Counted from the first letter of the stretch, positions 10,105 through 22,698 are shown. The stretch is 64,000 bases of DNA from Gigaspora rosea (GCA_003550325.1 QKWP01000800.1:86801-150800); one strand, 5' to 3'. Notes: generated by a model not told the origin, from the sequence alone. Program-made: numbers and translations.

Positions 10105-12395
10105 CATTTGCTAAAGTATTTTTAGCTTCCTCAACAAGTAAACTACATTACTATAATCTACATTCGCGTCTAAAAAAAAACTTTCGTTACTAGTATCGTC
10201 GCTGGCTTCGATAACTTCACTATTATCTGAATCTTTTTTTTTTGCCTTTTTATCCGATAATTCTAAGGTTTTTTGAAAAGCCTTACAGTTCTTCTTAATT
10301 CCAGTTACGAGGTAATCAATACAATACTGACATTTGCTCACCAAATTAAATAAAAAATATTCGAAATGATAGGCATGTCTATAGAATAAAATACAACCTA
10401 CCTCACTAGAATCGATACAATCTTCAAAGTCACAAAATCGATCATTCTGTGGGATGCATGCCGTATTCCAAGCCATTGACATTATGTTTATATCAACTTG
10501 AGTTTTTAGCATTGGAAATTCATATGCTTTCGGTTTCGAAGATGTGTCAGATGAAATAGCTTTTGACCCATCAATATTCTTGTAAATATTAATAAAGAAA
10601 TTTAATAAAAAATGTGAAGTATGTTTTCAAGATATTCTAGCTGCTTTGGAGAATATCTGATATTATGACTTTTTGCAAACACATTCGTAAAGGAATTGTT
10701 GCCTCATGTCTTATCGATTATTCGTGCTTCTTGAATTATCTGATCTGCCATGTTAGATCCATATATTTGTCGTCGAAGTAAGCTGTGGAAATTCTCAACA
10801 TAATAATCGTTAAAAATGTGAATTGAATCTGTGAGAGTTTGTGAAATGGAGTGATTGGTCTTGACCCAATAAAAAATATCACTTAAAAACATTAATGGCA
10901 ATTTATTATAATGTCTTCGTTGATATTGATAAAAAACAGTCCATACATGAAACATTGCTTCGATATATGCTTCCCAATTTCCACTATGAAAGATAATAGG
11001 GTAAAAATCCAAAACCAACGGGACAATATTATCCAATAAATTAACAAGATATCGAACTTCAGGGTCTTTAGAACGTTCAGATTTTTGTATTACTATAGGA
11101 CGGACTTGAGACCATCCCTGATACACTATTTCTAGAATTAAATTAATTTTATAAGGTTTTGGTTTTTTTGCCAAAACCTTATTATGACCAAAGACTGCAT
11201 GAAAAAGTAAATCGAAAAAATTATAATTTAAAAGAAATACCATCTCACGACTATTTAGAATATATGTAAAGGTCCAATCATAGGAATGATATGTAAAACC
11301 TGCACCAAAATTAAATAAAGTCTATGAAAAGCAAAAAAAATTTTCAAAAAAAAACACCTGCTCTGGAATTCCAGACGAATCTTCGAATTTGAGGAGACGA
11401 GTGATAGCACACTGTAAATATAGTTGCCCAGATAATCCATAGGCGCTATTAAAACCTGTGTTTTCATATAAGTTTCTGCCTCGAGAATATTGATTAAGGA
11501 TTTTAACGCACTTATATAATCTTTAGCTAAATGAAGAGATCCTTCTTTTAAATCAACAAGTTTTGTATTTTTCATGCTTCAATCCATTTTGCGTTGCTCA
11601 ATTCTATTGTCATAACTGTGAATAAGAAGACGTTCAACCCGTTCTTGCCTAAACAAATTATTAAACGCATTTTTTCGCTCTGTATAACTAAGCCATAAAT
11701 GAAGAAAAAAAGTGAGTCGGCATTTTCAATAATAATGCTCGAATCAAGACCCTCTTCATTATGGACAATTGTTTCTTGGTTGGGATGATTAAACAGAATT
11801 GATAGCATTTCAGATAATGCTTTTAAGAGTATCATAATAAATGAGAAACATCATGCGTGCTGGTTGCATCGCTACGACGAGATTCGTGAATGTTATGAAA
11901 ATCATCTACATTCAAAACAACCAAGTTTTCAACTTGCCATAAAATAAACCGTAGTTAGTTAATTGTAAAAAAAAAAACAAAAAAAAAACAAAAAAAAAAA
12001 AAAAAGCATTTTCTGTTAAAAAAGTTCTGACTGTTTTCATATGTGCTTGTATATGCTGGGCCTTCTGTCTTGCGATAGTGTCACGCCTCACCATTAGACC
12101 AGTACTAGCTAAGGTCACAATTGTCGGTAAAGATGCACCAGACGCATCTAACAAAAGTCCGATTTCCACCTTAACACCATTGATAAATTTATTATTAAGG
12201 CCTGCAAGAAAATAGCAAAATAAAACTAGTCTTTTTTTGTTTTTTCATTAGTCATATGGCTCTTAGCTTGTGGATTCGTCCCAGCTACCAATTGATCAAA
12301 GAAACCTCTTAGCGATGGCTCAGCTTTTTCAAGCATTTTTTTAAATTCCTTAGGATCAAAAATAGGTTTTTCGTCGAATACACACTGTCTTTATA
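10105..12395 (-). pseudogene. Broken member of a large multi-copy family (transposon-associated or fungal-specific), degenerate RING-like C-terminus
   Basis: Minus-strand order: FDPKEFKKMLEKAEPSLRGF (about 12350), LVLFCYFLAGLNNKFINGVK (about 12200), EIGLLLDASGASLPTIVTLA (12169 down), VLNVDDFHNIHESRR (about 11900), VERLLIHSYDNRIEQRK (about 11600), IPMIGPLHI then LNSREMVFLL in another frame (about 11260), YYVENFHSLLRRQIYGSN (about 10780), SPKQLEYLE (about 10650), and a C-terminal Cys/His region, CILFYRHAYHFEYF...KCQYC (10300-10420). In the last, a Cys expected after HAYH is Tyr, so the RING-like finger is degenerate. At least six frame changes, several in A/T runs, and a poly-T block at 11960-12010 break it. 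I recall this layout from multi-copy Glomeromycotina proteins; the function is unknown to me. It lies inside the span between the two LTRs. Confidence 0.7.
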
Positions 12396-12419
12396 CAAAA
12401 CATAAACTTTTTGTCTTAT

Positions 12420-12580
12420 AATATAAATTTAAATAATTCAAAAATATAATCCTTGTTATTAATTATTATAATACCAAATTTTATATAAATATTTTAAATG
12501 ATTAAAAAAATAGATCAGAGGTATATTTATAGTAATTATACAGGCAAATTTGCCTGCGAAGTAGTACAAACTAAGGGATA
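12420..12580 (-). repeat. Repeat end with GGCAAATTTGCC palindrome (copy A)
   Basis: On the minus strand it starts TATCCCTTAG and has CAGGCAAATTTGCCTG (12541-12556), then TGATCTATTTTTTTAATC and a long AT-rich tail. The same order is found at 16938-17460, and related ends at 62467 and 63438. It abuts the 5' side of the broken multi-copy gene. Confidence 0.65.
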
Positions 12581-12884
12581 ATGCTCAATATAACCTCACA
12601 TAGATTATTTGGGGTCCTCTTGAAGCTTATTATTGCCTTGGTGATCTTATAGAAAAATACTCTAATGCTCACAAAGATATTCAATCTATAATTGAGATAA
12701 TCTAAAAAAAAAGAAGAGCCCGCAATACATAAAAATATACCAACGAATGAAATTAATTTTCTTTAACTAGCCCATAGAAAACATCTCTTGACAACCTATG
12801 TTATATATACAATAATTGTAAGGCTAACTGATACTAACCTTTTTCAAGTTCTTATACAAACCAGAACTCACAGAGTTCATTTTT
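12581..12884. other. Spacer before the 3' LTR
   Basis: No gene seen. TAGATTATTTGGGGTCCTCT near 12600 is a diverged copy of a motif also at 42640 and 57490 (GATTGTTTGGAGTTCTACTG-type). Confidence 0.4.
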
Positions 12885-13440
12885 AAAGGGTGAGAAATGT
12901 TATAAAATAAGTTTTGGTAGAAATTAGTTGAAAAATTAGAAACTAATAAGAAAATTTTGAAATAACTGTATTTAGCAATTTTAATATACAAAATGGTACA
13001 AAATACTATATAACAGTATATAGTAATACATATAATGAATAGTAATATATAATAATATATAGTGATACATAGCAATGCATATAATGCATAGCAATGCTTA
13101 ACTCAATAGATATATAAATTCTTTTTATTTCTCTTAGTTTTAGATAGATCCAAACATTGTATTTTATATCTTTACTTATTTTTTTTTACTATTATTAATA
13201 AACTTTGAGATTTCTAAGGAACAGATACCTTGGAATAGCCCGCTTGTTAAATTAATAAACTGTCTATTATCCATTGTTAATTCTCACCAAACTGCTACAA
13301 AAAAGTATAAAGTTTCTTATAGATATAAAAGAAACTATACTTTTCTTTTGCACACTACTTCATGCTCATAAAAAAGGAATTTTTAGAGCCATATGATTGT
13401 TATTTTATTGGATTTAAAGAAGGCAACCAGTACTATAACA
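12885..13440 (+). mobile_element. Polypurine tract and second LTR (3' LTR candidate)
   Basis: AAAGGGTGAGAAA at 12885-12897 is a polypurine-tract-like string directly before TG. The LTR (12898-13440) ends TACTATAACA and matches 4624-5129 in the same orientation. Order and spacing fit a 3' LTR of the same element, swollen by nested insertions. The 5 bp outside the two LTRs (GTCAA and CTATA) do not match, so they may instead be two separate insertions or old remnants. Confidence 0.65.
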
Positions 13441-13668
13441 CTATACTCTTCACCTCAGTACTACCTTTCCATCTTTTTTAGTCTTCATTGCTAATTTTAA
13501 GTCAGAAGCAAGAAGTTTATCATAGCAAAATTCTTTATCATGGGATACATATTTATAAAAGTAGGTATTTTTATATTTTTCTTATGTATTTCTTTGCTAT
13601 TTTCTTATTAATAATTTTAGCTCTACTATTGAAAGCTTTATCCCTATTACAATTATTTTCAAATTTAA

Positions 13669-14460
13669 CTATAGATATATAGTATTAATTAATTTTATTT
13701 TTTCTATTTTATTGTTATTATTATTTAACATTTCATTGTTTATTAACACTTTGGCCACTTCTTTTATAAATTTATCCATTTCACAACTACTATGATCAAA
13801 CTTTTCACTATACTTCTTTTTTACTATCAATTCATCATGTTTTGATACTTTTAGATCTGATTCAATTGCAAACAATTTTTTTTTATTATCTTTGCTTCAA
13901 TTAGAATTGATCACATTTTACTATCAGATACTACAAGTATATCATATTCATTAACTTCTAATTTTTCTACTTTAATATTATTATTATCTAATTTATTATC
14001 ATTTTTTGCACATCTTTATCAAGTCCAATCACAGTATTTTTATTACCAAATCCTATTAGCATACTTTTACCATTGACTTCATTATAATGTAGGTCATATA
14101 TTGCAGTATTTTCCTCAATTACTTTTTTTAGATCAAATACTAATCTATTCTCTTTTTCTACTTTAGGTCCTACAACTATTCTTCTACTTCATTATTCTTC
14201 ATCTTTGATTCAAGTATCTTTTTTTTGTTCTTATTAATATTATCTATCTCATCAATTCTTGTCGAACTAACTTTTATATTCTTTTTTCTATTTTAATCAT
14301 TTATCTTTCTATTATCTTCCATATTATTTATTCTGACTATACTATTACTTTCATTGTTTTTAATATCACCTTTTGCGTTATTTTTACAATTTATCATTAC
14401 TTTATCAAAACTTTCAAGTAGGTTTTCACTTTTGCTTTATCAATAATTTTTCTATTAGTA
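13669..14460 (-). pseudogene. Decayed Asn/Lys-rich coding region of unknown function
   Basis: Minus-strand sequence is readable over about 790 bp but switches frame at least three times. Fragments include INCKNNAKGDIKNNESNSIV (about 14390), ENTAIYDLHYNEVNGKSML (about 14100) and SKHDELIVKKKYSEKF (about 13820). It ends MLNNNNNKIEKIK near 13700. Composition is low-complexity (Asn, Lys, Ile, Asp). No domain recognised; it may be a decayed retroelement or host gene. It lies just downstream of the second LTR, in opposite orientation. Confidence 0.4.
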
Positions 14461-14462
14461 TT

Positions 14463-15306
14463 TAGGCCACACAAACTTATACTATTGGTTTTTATATCCC
14501 GGCTGGGTCAGTGAGGTGGGGTTTTGAAATTTTAATTTTTTAATATATTAGCCAATAGGAATTCTCTATTCATAATTATGCAAATAGTACGAATTTTTAA
14601 TATAGTAAAGATTATTAATCAATTACATATATAAATAATGATAACAAATATAAACTTTAAGGGTAGGGTATACAAATTTCCAATTTAATATAAAATCAAT
14701 TGTAGATCAACTTTGTGTAACCAATTTATATGATATCATATGATTTACATGTAAACATCATATGATCTGACCAATCAATTTTTTGTACAACCTACAAAAA
14801 TCATATAGCATTCTACAAAAATTTAATTATATATAAAGTTGATTTTTTTAAAGCAATGGATATTGCACAACTTCATTATTATAAACAAACTATTTAAAAC
14901 TACCTATTATATAAATTTTATACAAATTGGTCAAGATCTTAAAAAAATTTATCAGAAGCATTTTTTTATTTACTATATAAAATTCCAAAATACCATGTAG
15001 ATCATATGAAAAATGATCTATATTCACCCTACTCTTAACTTTTACTAAAATGCATCTATGGTGTTATTGATCAGTGCAATATGTTTTAAGGAAACAAAGT
15101 TTGCCTGTATAACAGTATAAAGAATAAAGTTTAAATTTTTAACTCATGAAATTTTTATCGGGTATCCAGTTGTAAGACAATAAACTTTTTAAATAAAATT
15201 TTTTTTATAAAAAATTTTTTTTAAAAAAAATTAAAATCCGGGTCGCCGGGTCACGAAAAGTTACTTGGTAATATGAAAACCAATAGTATAAGTTTGTATG
15301 GCCTTA
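14463..15306. mobile_element. TIR element with TAAGGCCATACAAACTTA-type ends
   Basis: The left end TTAGGCCACACAAACTTA and right end (reverse complement) TAAGGCCATACAAACTTA continue with ATACTATTGGTTTT on both sides. GACCCGGCGACCCGG near the right end recurs near 6583. No coding capacity. A TTAA-flanked element is nested inside. Confidence 0.65.
14661..15034. mobile_element. TTAA-flanked MITE (374 bp)
   Basis: TTAA at 14657-14660 and 15035-15038. Ends are GGGTAGGGTATACA (left) and GAGTAGGGTGAATATAGATC (right, reverse complement). It shares ATCATATGATGTTTACATG-type internal sequence with the element at 57529-61196. TTAA targets are characteristic of piggyBac-type transposition; no transposase is present. 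Confidence 0.7.
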
Positions 15307-15346
15307 GTATATTATTAATAATCTTTTTTTCTGTGCGGTTATGGTA

Positions 15347-15500
15347 CGATTTCCCGAAAGCTATTTCCTGACATGTATTTACCCGACATCACACAGGTGA
15401 CAATTTGCTAAAATATAAATCTACAACTAACAAAATGCTAACCCTAACCCTATGTGATGTCGGGAAAATACTTTTTCAGAAAAGTGGGTTCAGGAAAGTG
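15347..15500. repeat. Inverted motif CCCGACATCAC with telomere-like core
   Basis: CCCGACATCACACAGG (15382) and CTATGTGATGTCGGG (15450) form a hairpin. Between them CTAACCCTAACCCTAT (15438) matches two TTAGGG telomere-type units. Confidence 0.6.
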
Positions 15501-15517
15501 AAAATCAACGTTCTGTG

Positions 15518-15955
15518 CATATGCTCTAATTTTTGAAATTTATAAATAAGCGTATTTTTTTAAAACTTTAAAACTAAATAATTTTTGATCTACTGGTCCA
15601 TTTTAAATAATTTTACTACCAAACTGTTCATCTCTTTAAGATAATTCTAATAAGCTAAAAATCATAAAAATCCAATTATAGGGTCAAATAGGTGATATAT
15701 CTGAAATTGGTTTGATATAAATCAAACCAATTTCAGATGCGTTATCTATTTGACAGTGCATTTTATTATGATCCTGTGATTGGATTGATTTTTATGATTT
15801 TGGGCTTGTTGGAATCATCTTAAAGAGATGAACATTTTGATAGTAAAATTATTTAAAATGGACCAGTAGATCAACAATTATTTAGCTTTAAAATATTAAA
15901 AAAATAAGCTTTTTTTATAAATTCCAAAAATCAGAGTATATATGGATTTTTACTT
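15518..15955. repeat. About 430-bp palindromic element
   Basis: Inverted arms meet near 15717 (TTGGTTTGATATAAATCAAACCAA). The outer arms carry GATCTACTGGTCCATTTTAA and its complement (15584 and 15855). Inside each arm is a diverged copy of the dispersed block ACCAAACTGTTCATCTCTTT...AATTCTAATAAG. No coding capacity. Confidence 0.75.
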
Positions 15956-16937
15956 TCTCTATAGAATCATCATAGCTAATATTATCTCAATACTACTCAA
16001 ATAAGCTTGTATTACAAATTGGTACTTTGGGCTTCATATCTTCATTAGGAACTTTACTCTTTTCCTTTCTGATATTTTTCTCTTTCTTTGCATTATTTTT
16101 ATACTATCACCTCAAGTCATCCTCGTAGACTGTTCCTATAGTTGACTGCAAGATTAATGTCAAAGTATAAAGTTCAGTGTCTTTACCAGAGTATTGTGCA
16201 GGTACTTTACCAATTTAAGATATATATCAACTTTTTTTTTTGTAATTATTAATCAACTATTTTATTTTTTTGAAGTAATATTCAACACTTCTATTGCTTT
16301 ATTTCAGCAAGAAGGTCCTTCATCTACTCAGATTCTTGTATTAAGTGTAAATTTGTAATCTGAGCTACAAAACAGTCTAATACAAATAGCAAGTACTCAA
16401 TACTTTGATCTTACCAATTATATTCAATTATTTAATATTATTACAATTTTAAGTCAAGTAATTATACATTATATTTACTTTACTTTATTCAACTGTTTAT
16501 TTATTAAGAAAAAAAGAAAGCTAATGCTCTTATTCTATTATTATATTCTCTTCTTTTAAATATATATTACCACGGAGTCACATTATTTTATATTATTATT
16601 TTCGTATAATCAGTATATAACCTTTTAACTCTTATATACTATATTGTTTATGCATATATGCTAACTTTAATTTGATATATGCAGTTGCATAATTTGATAA
16701 TTCATTAATCTCATAATTATTCCCAATTGATCATATGCATTACGTGCAAAAATATTAATCAATCAATGTTTTTTTATTTTATACCCAAGTACTACATATA
16801 CTGCATTTTAATATAACAATATAAATGTTATATTGATTGGCTAGTATAGTTAGAAGTAATTAGAAGTGTAAATAAATAAGTAGTATTAATAAATAAAAAG
16901 CAATAGCTTGATATTTTTTATACAAAAAGAGTATATT
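15956..16937. other. AT-rich intergenic DNA
   Basis: Nothing recognised beyond short AT tracts. Confidence 0.4.
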
Positions 16938-17460
16938 TATCCCTTAATTTGTAAAGATTTGTAGACAAATTTGCCTATATAATTACTGTCACGAATAATG
17001 CTAAAATTAGATAATACTAAAATTTATATAATTACATGATGATCTTTTATATAAACAAACCTAAGAGCTCTAGATTACCAACTTAAAGAATTTTACTATT
17101 AGTATTAGAGTTAGCATTTGGGTGTAGCCAGATTTTAATTACCAAGTGAAATTTAGATATAATATATATAAAATCAATAAAAAACCCTCAAATTCTAACC
17201 TTAATACCAACAGTAGTGGTAATGCTAATATTCTAGTGCTTATACAAAAGATCATTATATAATTATATAAATTTTAGTATTATCTGATTTCAGCATTATC
17301 TAACAACAATTACTATATAAATATATCTCTAATCTATTTTTTTAATCATTTAAAATATTTAAATAAAAATTTGGTATAATAATATTTAAAACTAAGATTA
17401 TATTTTTTGAATTATTTAAATTTATATTATAGAACAAAAAGTTTATATTGCTTATAAGTT
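16938..17460 (+). repeat. Repeat end with GACAAATTTGCC motif (copy B), interrupted
   Basis: It starts TATCCCTTAATTTG, carries GTAGACAAATTTGCC (about 16966) and resumes after an insertion with ATCTAATCTATTTTTTTAATC, in the same order as copy A at 12420-12580. Confidence 0.65.
16988..17307. mobile_element. 320-bp MITE inserted in copy B
   Basis: It is flanked by AATTACT at 16981-16987 and 17308-17314. The ends are long inverted repeats: GATAATACTAAAATTTATAT is found in both, with ATAATGCTAAAATTAG (left) and ATAATGCTGAAATCAG (right). The uninterrupted copy A confirms the insertion boundaries. No transposase. Confidence 0.75.
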
Positions 17461-18923
17461 AAAAATATTAAATTTTAGAGAAATTTTTTAACTAAAAAAT
17501 AATTTACAATATTTTGGTAACTTCTTTAAATATTGGTTTTAAAAATATAGTTTCTAATACAATATTGTAGTTTATATAAAGGATAACAACTTTCATTATT
17601 GTACTTTAAATAATTTACTTGTAAAAATTAAGACTTGTATTAAAACAGTTCACTAATATGCCAAATTAGAACAATGCAAACTACTTTATTTATGGTAAAG
17701 ATATGCAAATCAGAATATTCCAAATCACAAAAATTTTTGTATTATACAAAATATAAAATACAAAGAAATAATTAATAATATATTAAAATATATAAAACAC
17801 ATTTATATACACTTGCTACAATAGAAAGGCAAATCTTCCTTAAAGAAATTGCTTATAAGATTAAAAAATTGATAGTTTAAATGAGACAAAACTGAAACTT
17901 TTGAACTGGAGTATCAAAATATATTCCTAAAGGGCAAAATAAATTAGTTCTATTGTTTGGTTTAAAACAACAAGGCACTAATTTCTACTAACCTTGCTAG
18001 CAGACAATTATTCATATTTATTATTTTTTTATCCATTTTATTTATAAATTATTTATTTAAAGCAAGTATATTTAATTCTATTCATATTGATAAATATCTA
18101 TTTAATTTATATACATACTAACTATACTACTTTTTTTGCAAGTTTATATATTTTTATTGTTAAAAAATCAGTTTGAGCCACCTGAGCAGTAATAGTTAAT
18201 AGTGTAATAATCTAACTAATAGATATATAGGCTACTCAAATGATTTCTATACAATTTCTAAACTCTTGTTTGATAAAAATATTTAAAATTTTTTATTTAA
18301 TAAATTATGGCCAAAAATAATTTGTTTGTAAAATTAATATATAATATAAAAAGAATTGAAAGTATCTTGCAGAGTTTCTTTAAAACCTCTATTAAAATAG
18401 TGTATAAATTGATTTGTTTTTCTACTCTATCAAGTAAACAGTATTATTTAATATTTAATATAAATTTTTTTCTCAATAAGTGTTTTAAGTAAAAAAGCAG
18501 TAGGCTGTTTTTGTAAAACAAATTATCTATAATATAATAATTCCAACACTACAAATATTAGTGCTTGTGTAAACTCTCTTATATAAACCTGTAGATAATA
18601 ATTTCAATATATTTAATAAGCTATAAGTTTGAATTAAAAAGTTTAGTAGAATGTTGTATACTTACTTGTTTTAATATAACAGGCGTTTACAGTAATCTAG
18701 TACTGAATTGAGACAATAATATAGCTTTACATTTTATATTAGCCAAAAAAACTAGTTTTTAACATTTCAATTACTTTAGCAAAGCAGATTGTCATAAAAG
18801 ATTAAGTGGAATTAACAAAACTAGATGTTCTATACTGATTACTTGAAAACTTGCACTATCAATAATTATTAAAAAAATTTTTTTATAAAATGCTAAAGTG
18901 CAAAATTAAAAGCTAGTATAACA
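17461..18923. other. AT-rich intergenic DNA
   Basis: No gene supported. The 61-codon frame at 18307-18492 is Lys/Ile/Phe-rich AT noise. Confidence 0.4.
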
Positions 18924-18931
18924 TATGTAAC

Positions 18932-20255
18932 TAGCATTGAGTACAGTCCTAAGTCCAGTTTTAAAAACTGGACTGGACTGAACTGTTCCATTGAAACTAG
19001 TTCCAGTTCCAATCCAGTTCAGTTTTTATATGATTTTCAAAAAATTTTTAATGGCCATAGATTTTATATAATTTGTATATACATATATATGTATGTGCTG
19101 ATTGCTAAATAGTAATATATCACTAAGATCCCAAAAATTCAAAATTTAATAGTTTAGATTTACAAAGACCTTCTATTTTTACCTTATTCTATAAAAATTA
19201 CTACTAGAAAGCTTGTACTACTAGTACCTGTTGGAAATTTTAATATCATGGGAATATATATAAAAGATTAATATTAAAGTGTTTGAGATTGTTCAAAAGC
19301 ACTAAGATTAATTAAAGTACTATATATTGTCAAAATAAACCACCTCTGAAAATAAGATACCCCTCTTTTGGTCAAAAACTCAAAAACATCTTTGATCTGA
19401 AAATAACCTACCCACAATTGATGAAAGTTGCTACATAGTAAAGTCCAAACTTTACTAAGAAAATTGATTCAATCTGCTTAGTAAACTTATTTAGAAAGTA
19501 AAATATGTATATTTTGAAATTTACAACAAATAAAGAACTTTTTATTAATTGGATTTTAATTTTTATATTCAAAGAGAAATTAAAATTTTATTAACAAAAT
19601 ATATTTATTGAATGTAGAAATTAAAAATCAAATAATAAAAAGTACTCCTATTTTGGTTAAACTTTCAGAATATGTGTAGTTTAATTTCCCAAACAAGTTA
19701 ATTAAGCACTAATAATTGATTTATATAGTAGAATTTAGATTTTACTATGTAACAACTATAGGTAATTGACCAAAAATTGATTATATCTAAAAATAAGCTG
19801 CCCTAGATTTTTTGTCCAAAATTGTCCAAAAAAAGTAGCTTATTTTTGGAAACATATGGTAATCCTTATGGAATTTTATAAAAATTCTTAGTGTAAAATA
19901 TGATAATGAATTTAATAGACTGGCAAACTTATAATATTAATTAATTGGATTTAATGAATTGCATTAACTATCCATTAATTACTCTGAGGCTTATAATAAG
20001 TGATATAAGTAGTTGTATATTACATACAAACAGTTTACTTGAATCTATTTAAGTAACAAATACAAGTTAATATATTTGTATAGTTAGACAAATTTTATAC
20101 AATATATAAATATAGTTATAAAATTCTATAAATATAATTTATTTTAATTTGTATATATATTTATTATTTAGGTCCAGTTCCAGTATGTACTGGAACTGGA
20201 CTGGACCAGTCCAGTAGTGGTCCACTGGACCAGTTCAGTCCAGGGGCCAATACTG
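18932..20255. mobile_element. Non-autonomous hAT-like element (1324 bp), CCAGTCCAGT ends
   Basis: Perfect 8-bp duplication TATGTAAC at 18924-18931 and 20256-20263. Ends are TAGCATTGA (left) and CAGTATTGG (right, reverse complement). Both ends carry iterated CTGGACTGGAC / GTCCAGTTCCAG motifs (18950-19025 and 20170-20245). The inside is AT-rich, with a duplicated AAAATAAGCTACC-type motif (19340-19400, 19785-19860), and no transposase. Confidence 0.8.
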
Positions 20256-20263
20256 TATGTAAC

Positions 20264-20575
20264 AGCCAACAAATATGAAAATCGATACATAGATTATTCT
20301 AGAACTTAAATTCCTAATTAGGGATATTGCCAAACTGTAAAAGTAAAAATTTTTTATAGACAAAAATATATAAAATTTGAGAAAATCTAAAAAAAAATTC
20401 TATAGTAAAAGTTCCAAAACAAAAACTTTAAACTTTTATTACACTAAAGTTTTTTTAATAATTTTAAAAAATTTTTATAATAAAGTTAAAGATAAAATAG
20501 AACTAATATTATATTTTTTACTTAGAAAGTATATAGCTAAAATTAATATTAAAATTGGACATTTTTAATCTGCGC
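20264..20575. other. AT-rich spacer
   Basis: The 63-codon Lys-rich frame (20377-20568) has no recognisable product. Confidence 0.4.
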
Positions 20576-22114
20576 CACTGGTTAACATTAACCAGATGGT
20601 TATAAATAATCATTGGTTAGTTATAACTAGTGAATATTTATAGCTATTATAAATTAAAGGATTTTAAAAAATGGTGCACCTGCACCCTTGGATCACATGA
20701 TTGATATAGAACAGGACATATGTACGTATTACATTTTTTCATTTAATTTATTTACAAATGCAAAAATTACCACATTTTTGGATACTCGCATGAATATTAT
20801 TAATTTAAATACTATTTTAGTTCTATAGGCTACGCATAAATATACATTCTTATACAATACTTCATTATGCTCAGTACAGCTTGTGTTGCTTCACTTATGC
20901 TTAGCAATACAGACAAAGCTCGCTTCGCTCACTCTGTAGTTGCTTCACTTCAGCTATTGCCTCCGTTTCACTCTCTTTTCTAAATATTCAAATACAACTA
21001 CTACTAATCTATTCTAACTTACCCTAACCCTAACCCTAACCTAACGATCCAACAAAATTTCACGATGAGTAGCACAAATAAATACGCATCTAAAATACCC
21101 CAAAGGCTACAAAAAAGCAGCCTAAGGGGAGGGCCAGAAATCAGCTGATTTCCTGGGGGGCTGAAAAACTGAAAATTTAATATGAAGACCTGACTAAAAT
21201 AGGGAGTGTCAAAATTTTGGCCAAAATCAAATCAGCAGATTCCTGGCAGTGCCCTAACCTAAATTTGCTTATAAAAAGGTGGATATTTCAACTATGCGGT
21301 TTCAAAAAACACAGTACTAAAAGCAACAAAATCCATACCAGAACTCTTCAACTACAATAACACAACTCTACAACTCTAACTATGGTGACTTTAACAAGAG
21401 CAATTCCAATAGTTCACTACTTTGGAAAAAAAAGAGGATTAGTAAACATTACATAAGAAAAACTGAGTTTACAATACAAAGAAACAAAGTAGCCAACAAA
21501 AATTCCAAGACAACACTACTAATATGATAACATGGCACCAAAAATGATGAAACCACTAACTAGTTACTCCAACTATAGCAACAGCAGCTCCAAAATAACA
21601 TGCTACCAAAAACAATGAATTCAACACCATTGATTCTCCAACTACAGTGAATGACAACTTCAACAAGAAAAATTTCAAGTATTAACTGTTCTTAAAAAAA
21701 AATGTGTTAGTTAAACAACATTTCATAATGTGAAAGAAACAAAATTGCCAACAAAGACTCCAATAACAACACTACCAACAAGATAACATAGCATCAAAAA
21801 CGATGAGCCCACCAACTGGTTACTCCAACTACAACGACAGCAGCTCTAAACTAACACGACACTAAAAATGACAAATTCTACACCAGCAATTTTCCAACAA
21901 TGCCGATACCAGAAACGATGAAATCCTATTGCTTGAAAGAAAGTAAAGTTAGTTAAACGTGTCAAAAAAGAAAAATCAAAAAATTGTATGAAAAAGCTGA
22001 TGATTATTATCGATTATCAACTATTTATATACCATGATTAGGGTGCACCAAAATATAAATTTCATTAAGTGTTTATAGCTAACCATTTATTATAATGGTT
22101 AACTATAACCACTG
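20576..22114. mobile_element. Probable hAT-like element with TGGTTA subterminal motif
   Basis: Ends are CACTGGTTAACATTAACC (left) and CAGTGGTTATAGTTAACC (right, reverse complement), followed inward by more TGGTTA copies and a shared TGGTGCACC (about 20670 and 22043). No target duplication is clear. The interior holds a telomere-like run (21020-21045) and two ~300-bp tandem copies of an AAC/TCCAACTA-rich sequence (about 21380-21680 and 21680-21960). Confidence 0.55.
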
Positions 22115-22392
22115 GTTCAAGATATAATAATTCTTAAAATTTTGTTTGTAAATTCTAAAATTTTAAAATCTATACAAGCAAATTTGCCTGCATTACAATT
22201 TAAAGAATAGGTACAAAAAGCATGTCTCAACTCAAGGCATGCCTAATTTTTACCCATGTCTCAGTAAAACTTTGCTTTTAAAATAAAAAATCCAATAGTA
22301 CTAAAAGTATTTAATTTGAATTACTGGATCTTAAGATATTTATAAAAAACTATTATTATGCCTTTTGAAATTTAATATGCTTTATATAGATA

Positions 22393-22696
22393 CAGTCATA
22401 TTATCCCTTTTCTAGAGCATTTTTGGAAATTTGACTAAGATAGGGATGACTCAATATATAAAATATATAAAAACAGATATAACTCAAGTTGGAATATAAC
22501 TCAGTGGAGATATAACCTAGATATGACTGTATTATATGCTTATATAGTTATATCTGGGTTATATCCTCCAGATTTAAACAAAATAAATTTTTTTTTATAT
22601 GTTTATATGTTTTATGTACTGAGTTATATTCCCGCCTTTAGTTATATTTCCAAAAATGCTCTAGAAAAAAGGAGTGATATAACTCAGGTATGACTG
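22393..22696. mobile_element. TA-flanked MITE (304 bp)
   Basis: TA at 22391-22392 and 22697-22698. Ends are CAGTCATATTATCCC and CAGTCATACCTGAGTTATAT, followed by TCTAGAGCATTTTTGGAAAT on both sides. Internal GTTATATC/GATATAAC inverted motifs. Mariner-type target; no transposase. Confidence 0.75.
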
Positions 22697-22698
22697 TA

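Noticed and set aside
21021..21045. True chromosome end
   Set aside because: The TTAGGG-type runs are only two to four units, internal, and flanked by ordinary element sequence on both sides.
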